Source of the DNA: Natronomonas sp. CBA1123
GTDB lineage: Archaea; Halobacteriota; Halobacteria; Halobacteriales; Haloarculaceae
NCBI RefSeq assembly: GCF_009741925.1
Contig: NZ_WPCC01000037.1
Coordinates: forward strand, 1 to 33,416
Reading direction: 5' to 3'
DNA: 33,416 nt
Position 1 is the stretch's first letter; the number at the start of each line of letters is the position of its first letter. Shown here one piece after another: positions 15,982 through 24,090 of the stretch. A program made the translations under genes and the position numbers. The notes under the pieces were generated by a model. That model saw only the letters and a program-made list of their open reading frames with translations. It did not search any database and had not been told where the DNA came from.

Positions 15982-17855
15982 CGGTCGACACCTCCGGACA
16001 GGTCGCCGGCGCCGGGCAGCGTCTCCGGAAGCGTCGGAACCGGTCCGCCGCGGAGTTCCTCCAGTTGCACTTCACCTTCGGGGACACGATAGCTTCGCAG
16101 GAGGCGCTTCGGTGCGTCGGCCGAATCGACGGTCCGGTCGACGCCGTAGGCGGTGTAGACGGCCTCGTCGTCGGTGAATTCGACGGTGGTGTAGCCGTAC
16201 CGCGACCAGTTGAACCACTCGATGTGAGGGTTCTGGGATTCGACGAGCAGTTCGGCGGCGTCTTCTTCGAGGTCCGCCGGCGTCGGGGTCTGTGCGCCGA
16301 GGTTGTCGCTGGTGACGCCGGGCGACATGAATTCGACGCCGACGCGGTCGGCCTCGGCGCCCGGAAGCGGCTGTTGATGCTCGGGGTCGCGGTAGTCGGT
16401 CTTCGCGTAGGCGGCGACGTAGGCGTGCATGTCGCCGGTCAGCGTGATGAGGTTGAGCGCGCCGTCGCGGCCGCGGGCGGCCCGCCGGAATTCGCCCATG
16501 ATGAGTTGTCGCTCGTGTTCGTAGCCGTCCCAGGCGTCGTAGTTCACGAAGAAACTCCCCTGCTCGCCGGCGTTGGTGGCCTTCAGGGCGGCGTTCAACA
16601 CGGAGTTGCCCCAGACTTTCCACGTCGCCTCCGACTCCGTGACGCCCTCGATGAACCACTCCCGTTGGTCGCCGCCGAGCATCGTCCGGTCGGGGTCGTC
16701 GACGTTCCGGGCGGGCGGGGCGGCGATGTCGCGTTGGCCGAACTCGTCTTCTGGCGGCGGCGACCGATACAGGCGCTCATCGGTCATGAACAGCTCCGCG
16801 AGTCGGCCGAACTCCAGCGAGCGGTACAGCCGGAACCGCTCGTGGAGGTCCTCTGCCGTGCGGTCGTACTCGACGCGGAAGGGGACGTACTCGGCCAGCG
16901 CCTCGATGCCCTCGACGTACAACTGCCGCATCCGCTCGGGGTCGTCGCCGTAGGGGTGGGAGGCGGTGTTCGGCGCGTCCGTCTCGTAGTTCCACCAGCG
17001 GTTGTTGACGATTTCGTGGTCGTCCCAGGTCAAAACGAGGGTGTGGCGGGCCAACGCGGCCTGCATGTGCTCGTCGGCGCGGTAGGTGCGGTGGATGGTC
17101 CGGAAGTCGTCGAGGGTGTGGGCAACGTCGTTGCCGGAGGGCAACTGGATGTCACGGCCGGGTTGGTTGCCCGCGCCGCCGTACTCGTAGACGAAGTCGC
17201 CGAGGTGGAGCAGGTAGTCGGCGTCCTCGCGGGCGATGTGTGCGAACCCGCCGAAGTAGCCGTGGAGGTAGTTGTTACAGGACGCACACGCGAGTTTCAG
17301 TCGGTCGGGGTCGGCCTCGGGGCCCGGTAGGGTCCGCAGGCGGCCGACCGGCGAGGCGTCGCCGTCGTAGACGAATCGATAGAAGTAGAAGGTGTCTGCG
17401 TCGAGTTCGCCGTCCAAATCGACGTTCAGCGTGTAATCGGAGTCGGGGCCGAACGCCGACGACGGTACTCGGAAGTGTCGCGTCTCGGCCGTCGAGAAGT
17501 CGGCGTCGGCGTTTTCGGCTTCGCGGTCCGGCGCGGGTGTCACCTGCAGGCCGACCGGTTGGTCGCCCTCGTAGGCGGCCGGGTCGATTCGCGTCCAGAC
17601 GATGGCGCCGCTCGGCGTCGGTCCGCCGCTTGCGACCGACTGTGGGTACACCGCTTCGCTCGTTCGGTCGACATCGAAGATGTCGTCGGCCGCCGCCGCT
17701 CCGTGTGGGTCGGCGTCGTCGGCCGCCGCGCTGCTCGAAAACAGCATCGCCAGCGCGCCCATCGCCGACCCGGCGCCGGCGGCCTCCAGGACCGCCCGCC
17801 GTGTCGATGTCGTCGGTTCGGTTCGCTTCTGCCGTCCGCTCTGTCCCGCAGTCAT
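15978..17855 (-). CDS. phoD: PhoD-family alkaline phosphatase, Tat-exported
   Basis: Extracellular phosphomonoesterase or diesterase of the PhoD family, about 625 residues. The N-terminus carries a Tat motif (TSTRRAVLEAAG, Arg19-Arg20) and a hydrophobic stretch ending near SSAAA. The family N-terminal domain covers about residues 68-175 (VYPQSVASGGPTPSGAIVWTRI). The metallophosphatase core shows KLACASCNN, HLGDFVYEYG (D220, Y223), LTWDDHEIVNN (D278, D279, H280, N284), FMTDERLYRS and the metal-binding TLTGDMHAYV (D475, H477). Family members use Ca2+/Fe3+ in the active site. I used the ATG at 17855; a GTG precedes it directly. Its stop overlaps the next phosphatase gene's ATG. A palindrome and a TATA-like box lie about 50-70 bp upstream. 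The arsenic operon ends 163 bp upstream on the same strand. Confidence 0.9.
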   Translation of the reverse strand: MTAGQSGRQKRTEPTTSTRRAVLEAAGAGSAMGALAMLFSSSAAADDADPHGAAAADDIFDVDRTSEAVYPQSVASGGPTPSGAIVWTRIDPAAYEGDQPVGLQVTPAPDREAENADADFSTAETRHFRVPSSAFGPDSDYTLNVDLDGELDADTFYFYRFVYDGDASPVGRLRTLPGPEADPDRLKLACASCNNYLHGYFGGFAHIAREDADYLLHLGDFVYEYGGAGNQPGRDIQLPSGNDVAHTLDDFRTIHRTYRADEHMQAALARHTLVLTWDDHEIVNNRWWNYETDAPNTASHPYGDDPERMRQLYVEGIEALAEYVPFRVEYDRTAEDLHERFRLYRSLEFGRLAELFMTDERLYRSPPPEDEFGQRDIAAPPARNVDDPDRTMLGGDQREWFIEGVTESEATWKVWGNSVLNAALKATNAGEQGSFFVNYDAWDGYEHERQLIMGEFRRAARGRDGALNLITLTGDMHAYVAAYAKTDYRDPEHQQPLPGAEADRVGVEFMSPGVTSDNLGAQTPTPADLEEDAAELLVESQNPHIEWFNWSRYGYTTVEFTDDEAVYTAYGVDRTVDSADAPKRLLRSYRVPEGEVQLEELRGGPVPTLPETLPGAGDLSGGVDR

Positions 17856-17903
17856 CACCGCTCACTGACAGGAGGATGGGTAAAAATCCACTAGCAGAAG
17901 CGT

Positions 17904-17924
17904 CCAAATAATTGCGTTAAACGC
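17904..17924 (-). promoter_or_regulatory. candidate promoter and palindrome upstream of phoD
   Basis: On the minus strand the perfect 11-bp palindrome GCGTTTAACGC (17914-17924) is followed directly by AATTATTTGG (17904-17913), the best TATA-like box before the gene. The predicted transcription start is near 17883, leaving a leader of about 28 nt. The palindrome sits where an activator or repressor could act. It does not match the motif shared by pstS and phoX. Confidence 0.4.
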
Positions 17925-18018
17925 TCTCTTCGTGCCGCTATCAGGGGATACGGGGTGTTCCGCTGTCCTCTCTGTGTGTCCGTATCGCAAGGGAGACGTC
18001 GCGGGTGGGAATTGGGCC

Positions 18019-18465
18019 TCAGGCCGACGACTCGATGTCGTCGAACAAGGCGGCGACCGTCCGTTCGATTTCGTCTCGAATCTCACGGACGTCCTCGAGT
18101 TCCTTCCCGTCGGGGTCGGTCAGCGCCCAGTCGCGAACGTCGACTCCGTCGTCGACGTCGCCGACGTCCAATGTCGAACACCCCATCGTCGCGACGTAGT
18201 CACACGAGTTCAGTTCCTCGACGGTGATTTCCCGTGGCTTGCGCTCCGAGAGGTCCAAGCCCACCTCGTCCATCACCCGGACGACTTCGTCGTGGACGGC
18301 GTCGGCAGGGTCGGTGCCGCCGGTGAGGATTTCGATGCGCTGTTCGAGGCCGCGCCGCCGTCGTTCGCGTTCGGCGAAGGCGGTCGACATCTGCGAGCGG
18401 CCGGCGTTTTGAACGCACATGAAGGCGATGCGAATCGGGTCGGTGGTGTCGGTGTCCGTGGACAT
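18019..18465 (-). CDS. arsC: arsenate reductase, low-molecular-weight tyrosine phosphatase type
   Basis: Reduces arsenate to arsenite for export; cytoplasmic, 148 residues. The phosphatase-type active-site loop CVQNAGRS places the nucleophile at C17 and the Arg at R23. The general-acid Asp-Pro is D117-P118 (ALTDPDG). Thioredoxin-coupled enzymes of this fold normally use two further cysteines; here C88 and C96 are present (NSCDYVATMGCS) but their spacing and the following sequence differ from the classical pair, so the electron route is unclear. It is the last gene of the arsR-acr3-arsC operon, beginning 1 bp after the acr3 stop. A plain protein phosphatase is the alternative, but the operon context makes arsenate reduction much more likely. 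Confidence 0.88.
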   Translation of the reverse strand: MSTDTDTTDPIRIAFMCVQNAGRSQMSTAFAERERRRRGLEQRIEILTGGTDPADAVHDEVVRVMDEVGLDLSERKPREITVEELNSCDYVATMGCSTLDVGDVDDGVDVRDWALTDPDGKELEDVREIRDEIERTVAALFDDIESSA

Positions 18466-18466
18466 G

Positions 18467-19627
18467 TTAATCGTCGTTCGTCGTGGGGTCGGTCGTCGAA
18501 TCGTCGAGTCGGCCGGTGTCGAAGCCGCTCCAGTCGAACCGCCGCTGGAAGTACAGCGCGACGTTGACCAAGGCGAGCAAGACGGGCACCTCGATGAGCG
18601 GGCCGACGACGGTGGCGAAGGCCACGCCGGAACCGACGCCGAAGACGGCGACGGCGACGGCGATGGCCAACTCGAAGTTGTTCGATGCGGCGGTGAAGCC
18701 GATGGCGGTCGTCGTCGAGTAGTCGGCGCCGATGCCCCGGCCCATCCCGAAGCTCACGAGGAACATCACGACGAAGTAGATGGTCAGCGGGACGGCGAGC
18801 AACAGCACGTCGGTCGGCTGGTCGACGATGGCGCCGCCCTGCGTGGCGAACATCACGACGACGGTAAACAGCAGCGCGACCAGCGTGAGCGGGTCGATTT
18901 TCGGAACGAACGACTCGTCGTACCACTGCTCGCTCTTGACTCGGGTGCCGACCGTGCGGGTGAGAAAGCCCCCAGCGAAGGGGATGCCGAGGAAGATGGC
19001 GATGGCCCAAAACACTTGCTCGATGGTGATGTCGAAGGTGGTGATGCCGGCGACGAGCGTCTCCATGCCGAGCAGCGGCGGCAACACGAGCGCGAAGAAC
19101 CAGACGTAGACGCCGTAGGTGAGTATCTGAAAGAGGCTGTTGAACGCGACGAGTCCGGTGACGTACTCGGTGGAGCCTTCGGCGAGTTCGTTCCAGACGA
19201 GCACCATCGCGATACAGCGGGCCATTCCGATGAACACCAACCCGAGGAAGTACTCGGGGCGGGCCGGCAGGCCGGGTACGAGGCCGCTGAAGAAGAAGAC
19301 GGCCAACCCGAACATCAGCGTCGGGCCGATGAGCCAGTTCTGGACGAGACTGAGGCTCAACACCCGCCAGTTGGAGAACACCGTCGGGAGTTTCGAGTAG
19401 TCGGCCTTCGCGAGCGGGGGATACATCATCAGGACGAGGCCGATTTCGACGAGGTGGAACTCCTGGATGGGTTGGGTGACTCCGGGGGCGAGAAAGCCCA
19501 ATCCGACGCCGAGGGCCATCGCGCCGAAAATCCAGACGGTGAGATATTTGTCGAGGAAGTCCATCGACCGGGGGTCACCACAGCTCTCACAGTCGCAGTT
19601 CGGGCCGTGTTCGTGGGCGTTACTCAT
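18467..19627 (-). CDS. acr3: ACR3-family arsenite efflux transporter
   Basis: Arsenite exporter of the ACR3 (BART superfamily) type, 386 residues with about ten transmembrane helices. The conserved cysteine required in ACR3 is in the segment GMARCIAMVLVWNELAEG (C138). Other family stretches are LVLMMYPPLAKADYSKLP and TAASNNFELAIAVAVAVFG. The N-terminal tail (HEHGPNCDCESCGDP, residues 5-19) contains three Cys at 11, 13 and 16 plus two His, a plausible metal or As(III) binding extension before the first helix. The gene overlaps the end of arsR by 8 bp and is followed after 1 bp by arsC, so all three should be one message. The transport direction is outward by family. Confidence 0.92.
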   Translation of the reverse strand: MSNAHEHGPNCDCESCGDPRSMDFLDKYLTVWIFGAMALGVGLGFLAPGVTQPIQEFHLVEIGLVLMMYPPLAKADYSKLPTVFSNWRVLSLSLVQNWLIGPTLMFGLAVFFFSGLVPGLPARPEYFLGLVFIGMARCIAMVLVWNELAEGSTEYVTGLVAFNSLFQILTYGVYVWFFALVLPPLLGMETLVAGITTFDITIEQVFWAIAIFLGIPFAGGFLTRTVGTRVKSEQWYDESFVPKIDPLTLVALLFTVVVMFATQGGAIVDQPTDVLLLAVPLTIYFVVMFLVSFGMGRGIGADYSTTTAIGFTAASNNFELAIAVAVAVFGVGSGVAFATVVGPLIEVPVLLALVNVALYFQRRFDWSGFDTGRLDDSTTDPTTNDD

Positions 19628-20015
19628 CCACGCTGCCCTCGAGGACGGTGACGAGCGCGACGGCGCGGTTGGTCGCTCGGTACTTTTTCCAGCGGCCCTC
19701 CTTGCGCCCCTCGACGAGGCCCGAATCGACGAGCTCCGACAGCGCGTGGCTGAGACCGCTCTCGCTCACGTCGACGAGCGGCGCGAGTTCACAGACGCAC
19801 AGTTCTTCGCCTGCAGCGACGAGGACGCGAACGAGCGTGTAGCGCGTCTCGTTTGCCAGCGCCGAGAGCACGTCGAGTTCCGTCTCGACACGAGCCTCGC
19901 CGAGTGCGCGTTCGAGGGTGTCGAGTTCCTCGAGGCGCCGTTCGACGTCCTCGCTGCGACACTCCCCGAGTTCGTCTTCGAGGTACCGCTGGAGTCGTTC
20001 GGTGGCTTGTGCCAT
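19620..20015 (-). CDS. arsR: ArsR-family arsenic-responsive repressor
   Basis: Winged-helix repressor that releases DNA when As(III) binds, 131 residues. The As(III)-binding motif ELCVCEL gives C73 and C75 in the first HTH helix, as in classical ArsR; C19 in GECRSE may be a further ligand. The HTH reads LAPLVDVSESGLSHALSELVDSGLV and the wing EGRKEGRWKKYRATNRAV. An N-terminal extension of about 45 residues (RLQRYLEDELGECRSEDVERRLEEL) is charged and probably coiled coil. I chose the ATG at 20015 (MAQATERLQR) because a TATA-like box on the minus strand lies at about the right distance for a leaderless message; the open frame extends to 20093. It overlaps the acr3 start by 8 bp and is first in the operon. 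Confidence 0.88.
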   Translation of the reverse strand: MAQATERLQRYLEDELGECRSEDVERRLEELDTLERALGEARVETELDVLSALANETRYTLVRVLVAAGEELCVCELAPLVDVSESGLSHALSELVDSGLVEGRKEGRWKKYRATNRAVALVTVLEGSVDE

Positions 20016-20019
20016 CGAC

Positions 20020-20051
20020 AAACAGTTGAACAGACTCTCAAGTAATTGTTT
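20020..20051 (-). promoter_or_regulatory. ars operon promoter with candidate ArsR site
   Basis: The region between the arsR ATG and a TATA-like CAATTACTT (minus strand, about 20041-20049) contains nested inverted elements: AAACA (20020-20024) with TGTTT (20047-20051), and TTGA (20026-20029) with TCAA (20038-20041). The spacing of the outer arms is not symmetric with the inner ones, so the exact operator is uncertain. Confidence 0.35.
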
Positions 20052-20182
20052 CGATTGGGTGCTCAAAACCCTGTCAGTAGGACTTCTATGCAAAACAGGC
20101 TTGAACAGTAGCTAAAATAGCTCTACACACCGAAGCTCGCTTCCCCCACCCCGTGCAATCGACGCCACGCTATGTGCGGTAT

Positions 20183-20202
20183 ATAGCACTCGATAGCACT
20201 CG
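20183..20202 (+). repeat. perfect tandem 10-bp repeat upstream of pstS
   Basis: ATAGCACTCG occurs twice head to tail (20183-20192 and 20193-20202). It is 66 bp upstream of the pstS promoter motif. Just before it GTGC (20175-20178) and the first repeat's GCAC form a loose dyad. The otherwise gene-free stretch 20016-20310 holds the ars promoter at one end, this repeat, and the pstS promoter at the other; I see no gene in it. Confidence 0.5.
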
Positions 20203-20267
20203 GAGTCGTACGTTGTCCTCTGTGCGGGACGTGAGCCGTACCCCACGAACAGTATCCGGTGATAGGG

Positions 20268-20289
20268 CTATTATAAACCGGTTTAGTAC
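20268..20289 (+). promoter_or_regulatory. pstS promoter with motif shared by the phoX promoter
   Basis: CTATTATAA followed by ACCGG, TTTA and GTAC. It contains the TATA box (TATTATAA) and an adjoining perfect palindrome AAACCGGTTT (20275-20284). With one gapped base it matches the phoX promoter at 30720-30740 at 19 of 22 positions, and the distance to the start codon is nearly the same (21 versus 23 nt). It is a strong candidate for a phosphate-responsive promoter element. Confidence 0.7.
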
Positions 20290-20310
20290 CAGTTCCGTTC
20301 TCATCAGGTG

Positions 20311-21399
20311 ATGACGCAGGACTCAGAGCGTCCGAGCGTGGCTGTATCGCGGCGGAAAATGATTCTCGCGACCGGCGCCGCAGGCGTGGCGTCGCTTGCT
20401 GGCTGTCTGGGCGGCGACGAGGGCAACGGCAACGGTTCGGCCGAGGCAGACGACTCTGGAACCGCCCCGCTGACCGCCGACGGCTCTTCGACGGTGTACC
20501 CGATAACGAGCCGCGGTGGGTCGCTGTGGAACGGCAACGCGCCGGCTTCCGACGAGGAGTACTGGGGTCCCAGCCAGTACGGCATCGAGACGGACAAGAA
20601 CATGGCCGACTACTGGGCCGGCCTCTACGGCTTCGAACCCAGCGGCGAGGAGGGCACCCCGCCGTTCTTCGTCAGCGTCGGCCTGAACCACACGGGTGTC
20701 GGTCTCGAAAAGCTCGAAAAGGGACAGGTCGACATCGGTGACGCCAGCGCCCCGGTCAGCGCGGAGTTCCCCGACCGACCGGAGTCCGAACTCGAACCGT
20801 TCACGGACCACGTCGTCGCCATCGACGCTCAACCCATCATCGTCAGTTCCGAACTGTACGAGGCGGGCATCACGCAGTTGACCCTCTCGGACATCCAGGA
20901 CATCTACCGCGGCGACGTCACGAACTGGTCGGAGTTCGGCGGCCCCGACAAGGAAATTCAGGCCGTCGGTCGTGCGGTCGGCTCCGGGACCGACACCTCG
21001 TTCCGCGCGAACGTCCTCGGTGACCCCGACGCCGAGATGCCCGGCGTCGACACCCGAAAGGGCCAAAACCAGCAGGTCAAGACGCTCGTCGACAACTCCG
21101 ACAACGCGATTGCGTACATCGCCCTCGCATTCGTCGACGACGCGACGCCGGCCATCGACCTCGAAATCGAGGGCCAACTGTACGAGTACCCCGACGATTT
21201 CGGTACCCTCGATTACCCGCTGTCGCGGGCGCTGCACTGCTATACGTGGGACGGCACCTCCGACAAGGAGGCTGCCTTCCTCCGGATGCTTCTCAGCGAG
21301 TACGGCAATAAGATGTTCGTCGAGACCGCCGACTACCTCCCGCTGAACGACGACCGTCGGCAGGAAGAGATAGACAAACTGCCGGAGCCATCGAACTGA
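20311..21399 (+). CDS. pstS: phosphate ABC transporter substrate-binding lipoprotein
   Basis: Binds phosphate outside the cell and delivers it to PstCA. The 362-residue protein has a Tat-type signal with lipobox: SRRKMILATGAAGVASLAGC (Arg14-Arg15), lipid-modified at C32, followed by the Gly/Asn/Asp-rich linker usual for haloarchaeal surface lipoproteins. Typical PBP-like features follow: ADGSSTVYPIT (the phosphate-binding loop), DIGDASAPVS, LTLSDIQDIYRGDVTNWSEFGGPDKEIQAVGRAVGSGTDTSF (the second binding loop) and DNAIAYIALAFVDD. I chose the ATG at 20311; a GTG codon lies directly before it. The gene is first in the pstSCAB-phoU operon and is 31 bp from pstC. Its promoter resembles that of phoX. 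Confidence 0.95.
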   Translation: MTQDSERPSVAVSRRKMILATGAAGVASLAGCLGGDEGNGNGSAEADDSGTAPLTADGSSTVYPITSRGGSLWNGNAPASDEEYWGPSQYGIETDKNMADYWAGLYGFEPSGEEGTPPFFVSVGLNHTGVGLEKLEKGQVDIGDASAPVSAEFPDRPESELEPFTDHVVAIDAQPIIVSSELYEAGITQLTLSDIQDIYRGDVTNWSEFGGPDKEIQAVGRAVGSGTDTSFRANVLGDPDAEMPGVDTRKGQNQQVKTLVDNSDNAIAYIALAFVDDATPAIDLEIEGQLYEYPDDFGTLDYPLSRALHCYTWDGTSDKEAAFLRMLLSEYGNKMFVETADYLPLNDDRRQEEIDKLPEPSN

Positions 21400-21430
21400 G
21401 CCGTTCGGAACGAACCTACCCTTTCACTCC

Positions 21431-22540
21431 ATGCTCGGCTCGACCCTGTTCGGACGGCTTCCGCGACTCGAACGGGCGAGCGGACTCTCGACGAAGGCGG
21501 CGGCGATGCTCGTCGTGCTGTCGCTCAGTCTGTTCGCGACGTTCGCGTTGTTCCTGTTGAATAGCCCGCTCGCCGCGGTTCCGTTGGTGGCGTTCGTGGT
21601 GGCGGTCGCCTACGGCTGGGTCGCCCACCAGGACGTAACCGCACGAGTCGTCACGCTCATCGCCACCACCTCGACGATTGCGATTCTCGGCCTCATCACG
21701 GTGTTCATCTTCTATCGGGCGATTCCCGCCTTCCGGGTGATGGGCACCGGCCTGTTCGGCTTCACTGACCCCGTGACCGTCTTCGGCGTCTCGCTGCCGG
21801 CCGTCGAGACGTTCTGGAGCACCGGCTCGAACACCTACTCGCTGGTGCCGATGATTTGGGGGACGCTCGTGACCACCGCCATCGCGATGGTCATCGCGGG
21901 ACCGCTGGGCATCGCGGGGGCGCTGTTCCTCGCGGAAATCGCGCCGCCGATGGTCCGCGACGCCGTGAAACCGGGCGTGGAGATTCTGGCCGGTATCCCC
22001 TCCATCGTCTACGGCTATCTCGGCTTCGTGACGCTGAACACGTTCCTCTTCGAGAACCTGCGGATGTCGAACCTCGGGAGCCTCTTTCTGGTCGGTCTCG
22101 TCATCGGGCTGATGGCGCTGCCGACGGTCGTCTCCGTCGCCGACGACGCGCTCACGAGCGTGCCCGCGAGCATGCGCGACGGCTCCGTCGCGATGGGCGC
22201 CACGGAGTGGCAGACCACCAAGAGCATCACGCTCCCGGCGGCGCTGTCGGGCGTTTCGGCGGCCGTCCTGCTCGGCATCGGTCGGGCCATCGGCGAGACG
22301 ATGGCCGCGACGGTCATCATCGGTCACAGCCAACAGCTCCCGCAACCGCTGGCCGACGTCTTCGCCAGCACCGAGACGTTGACGAGTCTCATCGCCAGTC
22401 AGTACGGCAACGCCGACGGTACGCATCTGAGCGCGCTGTTCGCGGCGGGGGTCGTCCTCTTCGTCACCGTGTTGGTGTTGTCCGTCGGGGCGCGCCGCGT
22501 CGAACTTCGGATGGAGAAGAAACTCGGGGGTGACCCATGA
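21431..22540 (+). CDS. pstC: phosphate ABC transporter permease PstC
   Basis: One of two channel subunits of the Pst importer, 369 residues. It has extra N-terminal membrane helices (MLVVLSLSLFATFALFLL and the following AAVPLVAFVVAVAYGW) before the usual six-helix permease domain. The family features are GTLVTTAIAMVIAGPLGIAGALFLAEIAP, GIPSIVYGYLGF, and the ATPase-contact (EAA-type) loop ASMRDGSVAMGATEWQTTKSITLPAALSGVSAAVLLGIGRAIGETMA. Its stop overlaps the pstA ATG by 4 bp (ATGA). It follows pstS after 31 bp without a separate promoter that I can see. Confidence 0.95.
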   Translation: MLGSTLFGRLPRLERASGLSTKAAAMLVVLSLSLFATFALFLLNSPLAAVPLVAFVVAVAYGWVAHQDVTARVVTLIATTSTIAILGLITVFIFYRAIPAFRVMGTGLFGFTDPVTVFGVSLPAVETFWSTGSNTYSLVPMIWGTLVTTAIAMVIAGPLGIAGALFLAEIAPPMVRDAVKPGVEILAGIPSIVYGYLGFVTLNTFLFENLRMSNLGSLFLVGLVIGLMALPTVVSVADDALTSVPASMRDGSVAMGATEWQTTKSITLPAALSGVSAAVLLGIGRAIGETMAATVIIGHSQQLPQPLADVFASTETLTSLIASQYGNADGTHLSALFAAGVVLFVTVLVLSVGARRVELRMEKKLGGDP

Positions 22541-24090
22541 GCGGCGAGTACGCCTCGACGCTCGTCACCGACGAGACGACGCTCGGCGAACGCGTCGCTT
22601 CGACGGTCATCGGAATCGGTCTCCTCGTGTTCATGCTGTCGGTGCTAGCGGTCGCCCGTGTGGTGACCGAGGAGGCGTCGGTCCTCGGCGTCGGTCTGTA
22701 CGACTTCCTCGCGGGTGGGCTCTTGGCGATGGGCCTCGGCGTCTTCGTCGTCGGCGTCGGGTCGGCACTCGGGGCGTTCGATACGACGCCCGACGAGACG
22801 CCCGGCACGGTCACGGCGGGCGCCTTCGGCATCATCGCCGCCGCTGCCGTCTGGCTTGCGACCCTCCAACTGGGCGTCCTCGGTCCGCTCGGTGGCTTCC
22901 CCGTCGGCCTGCTCGCGGGCGCGGTCACGTTCGTCGGCCTCGGCCTGTTGTCCGAGGATATCGGGTCGACGCTGCCGGCGGTCGTCGTCGCCGTCGCCGT
23001 CTCGGGGACCGTCCTGACGAACCTGCTGACGCCGGCGTGGCTGTGGGACCCCGAGTGGCTCTCGGCGGCGTTCAGTGGGTCGATGACGATACCGACGCTG
23101 ACGGCCGCCGCCGCGCTCCTGACGGCGTGGGCCGGCGCGAAATCCTACGGCGGCTACGGGAGCGAGGGCCGACAGGCCGGCGCCTATCTCCTGGTCGCGT
23201 TGAACGCCCTCGGGATGTTGGCCGTCCTGTTGGCGGTCATCCTCTTCATCGTCACGAAGGGCATCGGCCCCGCATTCGAGGGCTTCTCGCTGTACCCCTT
23301 CGATTGGCCGTTCGTACTGAACGGCTACTCGTTCCGGCCGGACGTGGTCAACGGGGTGTTCCCGGCCATCGTCGGGACGCTGTATCTCGTCGTCGGCGCG
23401 ACGGTAACGGGCGTGCCCGTCGCCGTCGCCGCCGCCGTCTTCCTCACCGAGTACGCCGAACAGGGGCCGTTCGTCGGCGCGGTCGAAATCGCCACGAACG
23501 GGCTGTGGTCGACGCCCTCGGTCGTCTACGGCCTGTTCGGTTACGCGTTCCTCGTGCCGCGACTCGGCGGCACCACCTCGCTGCTGTCGGGCATCCTCGT
23601 GTTGGGCTTCATGCTGATGCCGCTGTGTCTCATCACCTCTCGGGAGGCCATCAAGTCCGTTCCCGACGAGTACCGCGACGCCAGCGCCGCCCTCGGCGTC
23701 TCCCAGTGGGAAACCATCAAGAGCGTCGTCGTCCCCGCGGCGATGCCTGGCATCGTCACCGGCGTCATCTTGGGTGTGGGTCGCATCGCCGGCGAGACGG
23801 CACCCATCCTCCTGGTGATGTCCGGTGGCTTGCGGGACGACGCGCCGAACGTTCTCGGGTCCTTCGAGTTCACGTCGGCACCGCCGTTCGTCGCCAACGA
23901 CGCGCTACTGCAGAGCGCGCCGGCGCTGCCGTATCAACTGTACGCGACCATCACCTCGGGCGTCTCCGCGGAGAACGCCGTCGAGTATGGCTGGGGAACT
24001 GCCTTCGTGCTGTTGGTGGTCGTGTTGTCGTTCTACGCGGTCGGTATCGCCACGCGGATGTACTTCAGACGGAGACTCAACCATGAGTAA
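22537..24090 (+). CDS. pstA: phosphate ABC transporter permease PstA
   Basis: Second channel subunit of the Pst importer, 517 residues. This is far longer than the ~280-300 of bacterial PstA: the first ~220 residues form about six additional hydrophobic segments before the conserved permease domain, which begins near [19 protein letters not shown]. The conserved part has [35 protein letters not shown], the site [11 protein letters not shown], and the EAA-type loop [49 protein letters not shown]. Extended PstA proteins are, as I recall, usual in haloarchaea. Starts overlap with pstC (4 bp) and pstB (8 bp), so translation is likely coupled. Confidence 0.94.
   Translation: MSGEYASTLVTDETTLGERVASTVIGIGLLVFMLSVLAVARVVTEEASVLGVGLYDFLAGGLLAMGLGVFVVGVGSALGAFDTTPDETPGTVTAGAFGIIAAAAVWLATLQLGVLGPLGGFPVGLLAGAVTFVGLGLLSEDIGSTLPAVVVAVAVSGTVLTNLLTPAWLWDPEWLSAAFSGSMTIPTLTAAAALLTAWAGAKSYGGYGSEGRQAGAYLLVALNALGMLAVLLAVILFIVTKGIGPAFEGFSLYPFDWPFVLNGYSFRPDVVNGVFPAIVGTLYLVVGATVTGVPVAVAAAVFLTEYAEQGPFVGAVEIATNGLWSTPSVVYGLFGYAFLVPRLGGTTSLLSGILVLGFMLMPLCLITSREAIKSVPDEYRDASAALGVSQWETIKSVVVPAAMPGIVTGVILGVGRIAGETAPILLVMSGGLRDDAPNVLGSFEFTSAPPFVANDALLQSAPALPYQLYATITSGVSAENAVEYGWGTAFVLLVVVLSFYAVGIATRMYFRRRLNHE

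Noticed and set aside
15963-17330. 455-codon open frame on the + strand opposite phoD
   Set aside because: Antisense shadow; phoD has complete catalytic motifs and operon context.
17947-17986. GATACGG and CCGTATC, a 7-bp inverted repeat 26 bp apart between arsC and phoD
   Set aside because: The loop is long and no T-run or promoter is linked to it; chance is likely.
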